The notes under the pieces are model-generated. The model was not told the DNA's origin. It saw only the letters and a program-made list of their open reading frames with translations, and ran no database searches. Position numbers and translations under genes: made by a program. Source: Enchytraeus crypticus (taxonomy: Eukaryota; Annelida; Clitellata; Enchytraeida; Enchytraeidae). From it: DNA of 64,000 bases. Of this stretch, positions 54,801-62,680 are shown piece after piece. The DNA is taken from positions 511,501-575,500 of the forward strand of contig CAJHZI010000311.1 of assembly GCA_905160935.1 (NCBI GenBank), given 5' to 3'. Positions within the stretch are counted from its first letter, which is position 1. Every line of letters starts with the position of its first letter.

Positions 54801-57800
54801 GTGGGACAGGAGTAACGAAGACGATGCTGAGGAAGTGCAGAGACATGGAGGCGATCTCTCCGGCATGTCGATTACCATTGCGCTCTGGTAGCCCACTGGT
54901 GATGATGTAGGCGTCCCCTATCGTCTCAACCTACCACCGATCAAATCCAGTCAAATCTAGTCAAATCAAATCTAATCAATTCAAGTCAAATATAGTCAAT
55001 CTAATCTAGTAAAATCTAATCAAAGCTAATCAATACTAATCAACTAATAATCAAATCGAATTGAATCCAATTGAATCTAATAAAATCAAATATAGTCTAG
55101 TCAAATCTAATCAAATCAAATCAAATAGAATCTAATCAAATCTAATCGATTCCAGTCAAATCTAATCAAATCAAATCAAATAATCTAATCAAATATACTT
55201 AAATCTAATCAAATCTAAATAAATCTAATCAATCTAATCAAATCAAATCAATTATATTCTAATCAAATTTAATCAAATCCAGTCAAATCTAATCAAATGA
55301 AATAAATTCTAATCAAATAAAGCGAAATTTTCCCTCTTAGTCTAAACTCTTAGTTTTTAAAAAAGAATACTCTTTTGGAGCCCAAAGAATGGGCTGACCA
55401 ATAAACGACATGCTTTCTGGGTGGAAGAGAAAGTGTATAAGGTATGGCACTTAGATTACAATTTAGTCATTAGTCATTGAACGAGTAAGCTAATGCAAAA
55501 TAAAATCAATTAATCGTAAACCTTATAAACGTCAAAGCTGTTGATGATGTCGTCGAATCGCTTGTAGAGGCTATCCAACAGTGAGCAAATCTAAAATTTA
55601 GAGAACATGCAAATTATTATATTTTATATTGCGCATTACTATTTTGTTTAGTATTTCTATTATTATATTGTTAAATCATTTTGATTGTATTACGAAATAT
55701 TTTATTCAGTTAATTTTCGATAAAGCTGTTCAATTACGAAGCTATAAAATAAATCTTTCTTCTAACATCTCTCTTTGCTTTATCACATTATAATTGAAAT
55801 TTAATTTTACATTTTTGCTATAACATGTATTACATTACACTATAATTCAAGTCAAATTTGTATTATGCAGCATTTAGTGCGGCATTGTGACTGTCAAACT
55901 TATACTAAGTTTTGTTTGTACAATTTTTTATTGTTCGAGACAGTATCATACTGTGAAATGCTTCCTTTATGTAGTCATAAATTTGTTCTATTTATTGCAC
56001 TACATTGCAACGTCAGTTTCCTGCTAGAGAACATGTCAGTGACGGAGAGAGCACTGTATTTGAACCCTGTACCTAATAATCTGCTGTCGAACAACTTGCC
56101 AACAAGGATATCATGCTCATAGGATATACCTGCATAGGGTATATCATGCTCATAGAACATATCATGGACCTGTCAGTAGGCAGTGCACTAAAAGAGAGAG
56201 AGAGAGAGAGATAGGACATACCTGCATAGGGTATACCATGCTCATAGGACATTCCATGGACCTGCCAGTAGGCAGTGCACTAAGAGACAGAGAGTGAGAG
56301 AGAGTGAGAGAGAGAGGACGTACCTGCATAGGGGTGCTGGCTGCAGCTAATTTAGTAAACGAGACGACATCAGATTGGAATATAGTAACGGACTCGTAAG
56401 TTTCTGGCTGATAAACACCTCCTGCCTTTATTATTTCTGCTATAGATCTGCAGGGAAATGAACATCAATGAAAGTTTCTATTAATTAGATTGCTCCTATT
56501 TGATTTATCAGCACAGTGGATGTAGGGTTTTCTTCTTGCATAAAATAGAGATGTTCTAAAATTTTGCTAGGTGATTCACTAGAAAAGATCATTGACTTCA
56601 GTACGTGTGCATTTCACATGAACATAAATATACTTTTAAAAATAAAAATCACATTCAGTAATGAAGTGCGCAAATATTTATTGGTACATATGTTGATTTC
56701 TATTAGTAAATGTGATTCTATTTTGCGCTTAATATTTTATCCACCCCAGAAGTCATACTACACTGTGTTTTTTTATAACTGATACCCCAAATTTTGTTAA
56801 CAATAAAGTCGTAAAAAGTTGACCGATATTCTTGAAATTTACAGAACTTGACCAACAGCCAATTCTACAAAACATAGAGAACTTTCGTTTGAATATCTTT
56901 AATAGCGTGAAAGTTATAGTTTCGCGAATAGGAGTGGGGTCAGATAAGAAATTTCCAGTACAAGATGACGGGCATGTTACATGCAGCGTAAAATTATCTC
57001 TATAAAATTAATAGCAAACATGTCACAAAATTTCAGTTAATGCTATTTTGAAGATCAATCACTTCTTTGCAAAATGACGTAAAATACGTGCTTATATGTT
57101 CTTAATTGACAAAGTTATTGAACTTTTAATACATGCATTGCATGTTTGGGTACACTTGCTAACACCACAGCCACTTCAGCGGCGTCCTGTAGCGCCACAG
57201 TTAAAATAACTTATTCGTTTATTCTCTTCGTGCAATGCATGCATAAATAGTTCAATAACTTTGTCAATTAAAAACATATCAGCACGTATTTTACATCGTT
57301 TTGAAAAGAAATGATTGCTCTTCAAAATAGCATAGCAGAAATTTTAAATTGCATGTTAGCTAGCATTTTTTGTAGAGATAATCTACGCTAAATGTAACAC
57401 GCCCGTAGTCCTGTATTTGAAATTTCTTATCTGACCCTACTCCTATTCGCGAAATTATAACTTTCACGTTATTAGAGATATTAAAACTAAATTTCTTTAT
57501 GTTTTGTAGAATTGGCTGCTGGTCAAGTGCTATAAATTTCAAGAACATCGGTCAACTTCTTACGACTTTATTGTTAAAACAATTTGGGGTATCAACTAAA
57601 AAAAACACAGTGTATTATGTGTGGAAAAGCACAAACCTTTGTAAATTAACTAATTAATTGTAAATTGACTTTGTAGATTAACTCATTAAACGATCGAGTG
57701 CTCCTTATGGAAAGTTAAAGTATGATGTGAGTACCTTGGACCTGCCATTTGACGGAACACGAGAAGGAGAGACCTAGTTCGGTGTTTAAAGCATAACGTA

Positions 57801-60800
57801 GCGTCAGAAAGTATTAAATGACTGATCCTGAGGTCACGGGATCGATTCTAGCGATATCTACTCAGAGATGAAAATTTCAGAAATTTCAGAACATATACTA
57901 TAGTAGGAGAATGTGATTGATATCATCATGACTAATCAATGGCTACAATAGGTGGTAATAAACGTTTAATCTTTAATAATTTACGACGTCACACGTTGAT
58001 AGTAGCGTAGAAAAATGACACAAAACAAAAAAGATATCAATTCAGATGCGTAACATTCAGGTAGGTCAGGAGCGTAGTCAGGAATTAATCATGAGTGAGT
58101 AATTTAATCACGAGGAGATATACTTTAATCACGGGCAGGTACTTTAATCACGAGGGAGGTACTTCAATCTTTGGGGAGGTACTTTAATCATGGGCAGGTA
58201 CTTTAATCACGAGGAAGGTATTTCAATCTTTAAGGAGGTACTTTAATCATGGGCAGGTACTTTAATCATGAGGGAGGTACTTCAATCTTTGGGGAGGTAC
58301 TTTAATCATGGGCAGGTACTTTAGTTAAGAGGGAGGTACTTTAATCATGGGGGATGTACTTTAATCATGGGGGATGTATTTTAATCATGGGGAGGTACCA
58401 TAATCATTGGGGAGGTACTTCAATCTTGGCGTGGCGGAGGTACTCTACTCTTGGGTAGGGTAGCGGTACATTAATCATGGGGGAGATACTTTGGGGGAGA
58501 CACACACTTTATACAATAAGTGAACTTACATTATGGGCTTAAACAATTTTTTACATGACGTCCTTGGGGGACCCACGCCCACCTGACCCCCTTAGCTACG
58601 CCCCTGAGGTTAGTTCACACCGGAAGTACATACTTAGGCAAGAGGTTGCTAAACAACTCTTCCACTTCCTGTTTCTGCTGTTCCAGGTCCCGAGTCCTCT
58701 CGTCTATTTGCTCTTTTAGATTGGAAGCATACAGTTCCAGCGTCTCCGCCAAACGGCCAACAAAATCTGTACCGCTGAATTGTTAATGCAATGAATAATG
58801 TAATCGATCATTTTAATATTTGTAATTTCATTTGAATATTTAACATTTTTATATTTAATAATGCAATCTATCATTTTCTGAAACTACGTTGGTTAAAGCA
58901 TCCAAGCCACTCGCAGAAAATTAATAGTGAAATTAACATAAAACTAATATTAATTAATTAATCATTAATGCTTTAATAATCATATTATACTAGTTAATAT
59001 TATAGTATATATTCTCTCTCTTAGTGCATTGCCTACTGGCAGGTCCATGGTATATAACGCCTCCACGTCATGATATACCATTATTTTTCCTGGGAATATG
59101 CTTTTCGACGAGGTGGGTCCCCTATGCCTTTCTCAGCTTTGACTGATATTTATTTATTTATTCATTTATCACACGCATTCCACAAGAGCTACATGACAAA
59201 TGTTCTACAATAGAAGAAAAAGCGTATGAACGGAAATAAAGGCCTTGGTGAGGCACTTACATATTCCGAGAGGATAAATCATAGGAACCAAATTATATAC
59301 GCATTAAAACATATATCAGATAAATTAAGTAATTTACGCTTATTCTATTGAATCCCATAAAACAGTTGAGAGACAAATAAAGTTTAAAAAATTACTGTGA
59401 ATTATGTGTGAAGTTATACAATCAAAAGGTCCTTGAATATCACTACCAAAAATCATCTGAATTTAATTAGATGATTTAGAGTAATATAAAAACAGCAGAA
59501 TAACGCACTTAACTAAAAAAATTGAACAAGAACAATAATAGGTTAAAATATAAAGTCAAAGAGCATAGCAGTTTCCCATAAATTTTCTAAGATCAGTTTC
59601 GTTAAGCCTTTTCTTAAAGAATCTACAGAGGGAGCATTTACTGTGCTAGACGGTAGTTGGTTCCATATGCTTATACATCAATTTTTAAAGTGGTTACAGC
59701 GTTACATCTAAAGGGTTTAGCATAAAGAGTGGCGCCATTGTTTCTTGTGATTCCACTTTTAAAAGTAAAAAAATTCTGACTAGGTAAATCAATCAACTGG
59801 TTCATTATTCTATAATAGGACATTAGGTCTGATTTAATTCGACGAAGTTCAAGTGGTTCGGCATCAAGTAATTTTAATCTGTGGGTAAGGATGTTCTTTT
59901 AGTCCAAAAAGTCGTTTAGTAAATCTTTTTTGCACTGATTCGATTAGGTCAATATCTTGCTTTCGATAAGGTGACCAAAGATTTGAACAGTACTCTAATA
60001 TTGGGCGGACAAATACAGTGAAAGCTTTAAACAATAAGGTTTTATCTTTTGACTTGAAGGAATTTAGTATAATTGCCGCCTTTCTACGTGCCTTATTACA
60101 CAGGGACTGGATATGTGATGAAAAGGAAAGATCCTGTGAAAATAGGATCTTTCCTTTAAAATAGGATCTGTGAAAAAAAGTCAGTAACCTTATCTACTCT
60201 TAACAAGGAGACTGACCCTAGTTTGTAGTTATACTCTATTAGAGGACCTCTACTATTACTGAAAGATATAACTTGGCATTTGTTGCAAGCAAGCTCCAAT
60301 TGCCATTCTTTAGCCCAATGAAGGATATTATTTATATTTTGTTGAAGGGATTCAAAGTCAGCAGGTGATTTTATACATGAAAAGAGTTTTGCATCATCTG
60401 CAAACAGATGAAGGGTATTAATATCGGGACAACTATCACACATGTCATTTATATAAATAAGAAATAGTATAGGTCCAAGAACGCTACCTTGAGGTACACC
60501 ACTGCTTACAGGTGCCCAGTTGGAGTAGTGCTTGTATAATTTTACTTTTTGAAATCTGTTAACTAAGAAATATTTACAGGGCAGGGGTGTCATTCCCTGA
60601 GAAATATTATATATTATTATTATATTATATATTATATTAATATTATTATATTATTATTACTGTTATTATATTAATAATAGATTAATTTAATATAATTAAT
60701 AGTTAATAAATGATTTGATACTTAGTACATTAAAAAATAACATTTTTCTGAGAATTTGAGCCCAATAAAAATTTCATAAATGACTTTAAAGAGTCTTAAT

Positions 60801-62271
60801 ATTTATTAAGAATAGCCTTATTTCAATAAAGCTTAAAATTAAAGCCTAATTTAGCTTCAGTTTTCGAAAGCAAGCTATTGACTAGATGAGAGCACTGGAT
60901 TTGAACCCTATATCAACTGATCCACAGTCAGGCGACTTATCGACATGTTTACGGTTCAGTTCAAAGTAAATCAATCAGTCAAAGAAGGGCTCGGGTTTAA
61001 AATTGCAAGTTTAACCAGAGATTAAACTATAATAACTACAAGGTTTAAACAACTAGATTTAATCTACGTAAAGATTAAAATACTAAAATAACTTTTATGT
61101 TTGAACTACTACATATAAACTACACTGCGATAAAACTACTAAAAAAACTACTGTTTTGAAACTACTAGATTTAATATACTTCAAACTCATCATCGTCATC
61201 ATCATCCTCCATTGAATCCCAGTCTAACCAGGGTCGGGATACAAATAGACTGTCTCAAATCCTCTCTGTTCTACACCACACCACCAGCCAATCCCCTATT
61301 TGAGACTTTTCCATTCGTTTAAATTTTTGTAGCAATATCTGGAGACCAGGCGCTCACCAACCGAATGCCCTTTCTGACGTTTAAACTACTTAAAACTGAG
61401 CACTTTATATGAAAATGAAGGAATTTCTACCTTAAACCTTCTATGTCGGTTATGGCTGAGGTGATGGTTTGAAAGGTTGGTCTCATCTCGGGTTCCTCGT
61501 CCCAGCAATTCTCTATGAGGTCCAGCCAGGCGAACGTGCACTTATCTAGGGGGATGTGGGGGCGGAATGGCGGGTCACTTCCCTCTCTAACTCTTTCCAA
61601 TATTTCTGCATAGAAATACAACGACGACAACAACAACAATAACAACAACAACAACAGTATTATATATATATATATATATACACTGTCGTCAAAAACAGCA
61701 ACGAGTATTCTCTCTTCTCTCTCTCTCTCTTCAGTGCACTAACAAATGGCAGGTTCAAGGTACATATTCATACTCAAAATCTGCTTTCTAGCTCCATAAG
61801 AGCACTCCTTAGATCGACAAGTTTGTCCTTTCACAAGTCTATGCCTTATCCGTACCCTATGGAGTCTATAGCTTGGGAAAAGTAAGGCTTCTGAGGTGGT
61901 TTCCCTTTGCCTTCCTCAACGAGTATAATAGATGAAAAAACAAAAAATTATATCACTTCACTTTTATCAATTCCGCTTTGTCTTCGAGCTATGCATTTGC
62001 TAATGCGTTCCAATGCTATAAAAATCCTTGTGGCTATGCGTTCAATTTGAGACGTCTCTGACATCGCCGTCGTGTTAGAAACCGGACGTCAAATCTTAAC
62101 ATTATCGTATTTTACCTTTTCTTTCCATCGTTCGAAGCTCCATGGCGAATGGCGAGTCGACGAGCATGATCTCCTGCATGATGATGGCGAAGGAGTAGAC
62201 GTCGCCTCTCTTCGTGCCGTAGCTTGGAATAGTCTGCAGTCTCAGTAGCTCGGGTGCCGTCCACATCTTAT
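49983..62271 (-). CDS. Receptor-type guanylate cyclase-like protein, 3' part (10 exons, 5' end outside window)
   Basis: Gene-level entry; exons 62271-62116, 61605-61431, 58774-58634, 56447-56324, 55590-55522, 54930-54756, 53414-53316, 52430-52333, 51566-51305 and 50464-49983 join in phase to about 593 residues plus stop. Seen in order: C-terminal kinase-homology domain ([32 protein letters not shown]), a dimerisation coiled coil ([18 protein letters not shown]), the class III cyclase domain ([44 protein letters not shown]) and a tail of about 230 residues rich in Lys, Ser and Pro. Family knowledge: receptor guanylate cyclases make cGMP from GTP, with the cyclase domain cytosolic. Odd: metal Asps are kept, but the usual transition-state Asn and Arg are His and Lys (NDAHVASK) and the guanine-selecting Cys is Phe (PRYFIFG). 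The extracellular, membrane and N-terminal kinase-like parts are not found before 64000. Enzyme activity is therefore uncertain. Confidence 0.9.
50465..51304. other. Cyclase intron (last)
   Basis: AT-rich; nothing recognised apart from splice sites. Confidence 0.5.
51305..51566 (-). CDS. Guanylate cyclase gene, end of cyclase domain and start of tail
   Basis: Acceptor cgttccag|TCGTAC, donor AAGA|gtaagt (ideal), 262 nt. It encodes [17 protein letters not shown] (canonical TTYWLLGKKG), [12 protein letters not shown] and a basic tail. A second in-phase acceptor 21 nt downstream (cctcag|ACAACG) is possible. A (TA)n microsatellite starts about 12 nt before the acceptor. Without splicing at gtaagt the frame ends 13 codons later (51264). 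Confidence 0.85.
51579..51660. repeat. TA-rich microsatellite at a splice acceptor
   Basis: It starts about 12 nt upstream (transcript sense) of the acceptor of the cyclase tail exon and replaces much of the usual pyrimidine tract. Confidence 0.85.
51661..51788 (-). repeat. SINE A copy between TA tracts
   Basis: TACGGTTAACGTCAGTTTCC, GTGACGGGCGAGCCCAGG, GTCGAGTATCTTAGCGAC, GCCACTGGCTCCAGCC. TA repeats lie on both sides, indicating insertion into a microsatellite. Confidence 0.9.
51789..52000. repeat. TA-rich microsatellite cluster
   Basis: Interrupted TA/TATG tracts. Tyr/Ile frames rejected. Confidence 0.9.
52333..52430 (-). CDS. Guanylate cyclase gene, cyclase exon ([11 protein letters not shown])
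   Basis: 98-nt exon. Acceptor gttgcctag|GTAACATG, donor CCCGAG|gtttga. It encodes (G)[18 protein letters not shown] and [14 protein letters not shown], matching the canonical LRIHMS-TTADLL and FxxEERG-LE segments. Its acceptor and first 18 coding nucleotides form the last unit of a six-copy 38-bp tandem repeat. Confidence 0.85.
52413..52640 (-). repeat. 38-bp tandem repeat (6 copies) spanning a cyclase splice acceptor
   Basis: Six copies. Copies 1-3 and 5 are essentially identical; copies 4 and 6 have point changes. Each unit holds the intron end gctgttgcctag and the first coding bases GTAACATGATTCACATG (minus sense). Only the copy at 52413-52450 joins the real exon. Confidence 0.97.
52641..53074. 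other. Intron sequence with possible SINE A head
   Basis: 52752-52815 has CTCGACTGTGGATAACATGC and AGGGTTCAAATCCCTTACTC, a diverged tRNA-like head. Otherwise nothing. Confidence 0.4.
53075..53275 (-). repeat. Family F SINE-like repeat, long copy
   Basis: AATAATAAT tail, AAAGGTCCGTTTCCTCATCC, GGGATGATGGCAGG, CAATCTGCAAAAGAAATGTG, GGTCCTAAACGAAAGCC. It ends about 40 nt before the 53316 donor. Confidence 0.8.
53316..53414 (-). CDS. Guanylate cyclase gene, active-site exon with substituted residues
   Basis: Acceptor cctgtag|GAAAAG, donor GCATAG|gtttgt, 99 nt. It encodes [18 protein letters not shown] then [14 protein letters not shown]. Aligned with the canonical pattern RYCLFGDTVNTASRMES, Cys is Phe, Asn is His and Arg is Lys. 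Confidence 0.9.
53921..54054 (+). repeat. SINE A copy in cyclase intron
   Basis: ATGGCTGGAGTAACTGGCGA, GGGATTCAAATCCTGGGCTC, GAGGAAACTGACGTTAAC. Confidence 0.88.
54080..54600 (+). repeat. 14-bp tandem array (tcatagcgtacag)
   Basis: About 35 variants of (a/c)agcgtacagtcata over 520 bp. It lies between two SINE A copies. Confidence 0.95.
54602..54750 (+). repeat. SINE A copy abutting an exon donor
   Basis: GGCTGGAGCCAGTGGCGAAG, GGGGTTCAAACCCTGGGCTC, TTTCGAGTGAGGAAACTGAC, AGCTTTACCAGCTTTAC. It ends within about 5 nt of the donor of the ETIGDAY exon (54755). Confidence 0.9.
54756..54930 (-). CDS. Guanylate cyclase gene, ETIGDAY exon
   Basis: Acceptor ggtggtag|GTTGAG, donor CATACTG|gtaagt, 175 nt. 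It encodes [34 protein letters not shown] and [11 protein letters not shown]. The second metal Asp and the guanine-contacting Glu of the ETIGD motif are kept. The exon is squeezed between a SINE A copy and 14-bp array on one side and an AAATCTAATC-type array on the other. Confidence 0.93.
54940..55322 (+). repeat. AAATCTAATC-type tandem array at a splice acceptor
   Basis: About 380 bp of degenerate (aaatctaatc) / (aaatcaaatc) units. In transcript sense it makes up the last part of the intron, starting about 10 nt before the acceptor, and provides many TTGATTAG branch-point-like motifs. Confidence 0.95.
55522..55590 (-). CDS. Guanylate cyclase gene, short cyclase exon
   Basis: 69-nt exon in phase 0. 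Acceptor aattttag|ATTTGC, donor TATAAG|gtttac. It encodes [16 protein letters not shown] and NSFDVYK, matching the canonical helix before VETIGDAY. Confidence 0.9.
55989..56112 (-). repeat. SINE B copy
   Basis: Plus strand AACGTCAGTTTCCTGCTAGA, GTCAGTGACGGAGAGAGCAC, TTTGAACCCTGTACC, CGAACAACTTGCCAACA is reversed SINE B. Confidence 0.8.
56113..56335 (-). repeat. Tandem unit of 92-101 bp carrying a splice donor and family D core
   Basis: acctgcatagg recurs at about 56128, 56220 and 56323. In minus sense each is CCTATGCAG|gta. Between them lie family D cores (GTAGGCAGTGCACTAA) and GA tracts. Confidence 0.85.
56324..56447 (-). CDS. Guanylate cyclase gene, cyclase domain start (metal Asp)
   Basis: Acceptor ccctgcag|ATCTAT, donor ATGCAG|gtacgt, 124 nt. 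It encodes [30 protein letters not shown] and AAASTPMQ. The Asp of FQSDVV aligns with the first metal-binding Asp of class III cyclases. The donor region is one of three repeated copies. Confidence 0.92.
56754..57619. mobile_element. 866-bp foldback element (long terminal inverted repeats)
   Basis: Arms of roughly 390 bp (about 56754-57150 and 57222-57619) are inverted copies with moderate divergence. The outer ends read catactacactgtgtt and its near-complement. Each arm carries a related open frame (FLKF[11 protein letters not shown], [12 protein letters not shown]). No transposase recognised; the type (foldback or MITE) is inferred from structure. Confidence 0.8.
57780..57860 (+). repeat. 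tRNA-like relic
   Basis: AACGTAGCGTCAGAAAGT, then CCTGAGGTCACGGGATCGAT; B-box-like GGGATCGATTC. No complete cloverleaf seen. Confidence 0.35.
58085..58490 (+). repeat. About 20-bp tandem array (aggtactttaatcatgggg)
   Basis: About 18 copies with tttaatcatggg / ttcaatctttgg variants that alternate as a higher-order unit near 58150-58310. Confidence 0.93.
58634..58774 (-). CDS. Guanylate cyclase gene, dimerisation coiled-coil exon
   Basis: Acceptor caattcag|CGGTAC, donor CCTAA|gtatgt, 141 nt. It encodes [39 protein letters not shown] and NLLP, matching the signalling helix that precedes receptor cyclase domains. Confidence 0.9.
59015..59145 (+). repeat. Family D element
   Basis: TTCTCTCTCTTAGTGCATTG, CCTACTGGCAGGTCCATGG, TATATAACGCCTCCACG; the best-preserved core. 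Confidence 0.75.
59145..60600 (-). mobile_element. Non-LTR retrotransposon, reverse transcriptase 3' half, broken
   Basis: Minus strand at 60593-60180 encodes the RT core: [30 protein letters not shown] (catalytic FADD), [16 protein letters not shown]. Past a local inverted duplication the frame resumes with [39 protein letters not shown] and [14 protein letters not shown], then stops and frameshifts, and near 59580-59670 [18 protein letters not shown]. The 3' end is an AAATAAATA tail at about 59150. It resembles the CR1/Jockey-type superfamily, 5'-truncated, in sense orientation inside a 2.7-kb cyclase intron. Not functional. Confidence 0.88.
60601..61175. other. Intron with degenerate SINE B copy
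   Basis: TTATTATATTA-rich stretch (60605-60700); reversed, diverged SINE B head at about 60870-60955 (GAGAGCACTGGATTTGAACC). Otherwise nothing. Confidence 0.45.
61180..61385 (+). repeat. Family H repeat, longest copy
   Basis: CATCATCGTCATCATCATCC, CCAGTCTAACCAGGGTCGGG, CCAATCCCCTATTTGAGAC, GGAGACCAGGCGCTCACCAA, CCGAATGCCCTTTCTGACG. It ends about 45 nt before the 61431 exon boundary. Confidence 0.75.
61431..61605 (-). CDS. Guanylate cyclase gene, end of kinase-homology domain
   Basis: Acceptor tatgcag|AAATAT, donor TTTAAG|gtagaa, 175 nt. It encodes [18 protein letters not shown], then [19 protein letters not shown], typical of the receptor cyclase pseudokinase C-lobe. Confidence 0.92.
61705..61922 (+). 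repeat. Family C repeat with CT tract
   Basis: CTCTCTTCAGTGCACTAACA, GCAGGTTCAAGGTACATATT, CATAAGAGCACTCCTTAGAT, GCTTCTGAGGTGGTTTCCC. The leading GTGCACT suggests families C and D share a 5' end. Confidence 0.75.
62045..62105 (+). repeat. Family F/G core fragment at a splice donor
   Basis: GAGACGTCTCTGACATCGCC, AGAAACCGGACGTCAAATC; it abuts the donor at 62115. Confidence 0.6.
62116..62271 (-). CDS. Guanylate cyclase gene, kinase-homology exon (WTAPELL)
   Basis: Acceptor ggtctcag|ATAAG, donor GAAAAG|gtaaaa, 156 nt. It encodes (D)[31 protein letters not shown] and ELRTMERK. It is the most 5' exon I can identify; the preceding intron runs at least to the window edge. Confidence 0.92.
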
Positions 62272-62282
62272 CTGAGACCAGG

Positions 62283-62680
62283 AGCAAACCAGCCGTTAAA
62301 AAGCATCCTGATTAGTGAAACTCGTGGCATGAAGAACCTCACAGCCCTAGCAAATCCCCAATCCCCATACTCTCTCTATCTCTCTCTATTAGTACACTGC
62401 CTACTGGCAGATCCATGGTATATAACGCCTCCAGTCTTCTCAGTCTTCCGCCTTCCTCTTCATTTCCAAATATTAGTGGGTCTTTAAATCATCTAACATA
62501 CTAAATCCCCATACTCTACTTAGATGTAAAGCCAGCCGTTAAATAGCGTCCTGATTAGTGACATTGGTAGCATCAAGAATCTCATGGCCGTAGCAAACCC
62601 CCATACTCTACTTAGGTGTAAAACCAGCCGTTAAATAGCGTCCTGGCATTTGTAGCATTTAGAGCCTCATGGACCAAGAT
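62283..62680 (+). repeat. Three-copy intronic repeat split by a family D element
   Basis: ccagccgttaaa plus agcgtcctgattagtga recurs at about 62290, 62533 and 62622. A CT/family D element (62375-62460) sits between copies 1 and 2. Confidence 0.75.

Noticed and set aside
54703-54891. Plus-strand frame starting [14 protein letters not shown], resembling a signal peptide
   Set aside because: It starts in a SINE A tail and is antisense to the ETIGDAY exon of the cyclase; the hydrophobic start is SINE sequence.
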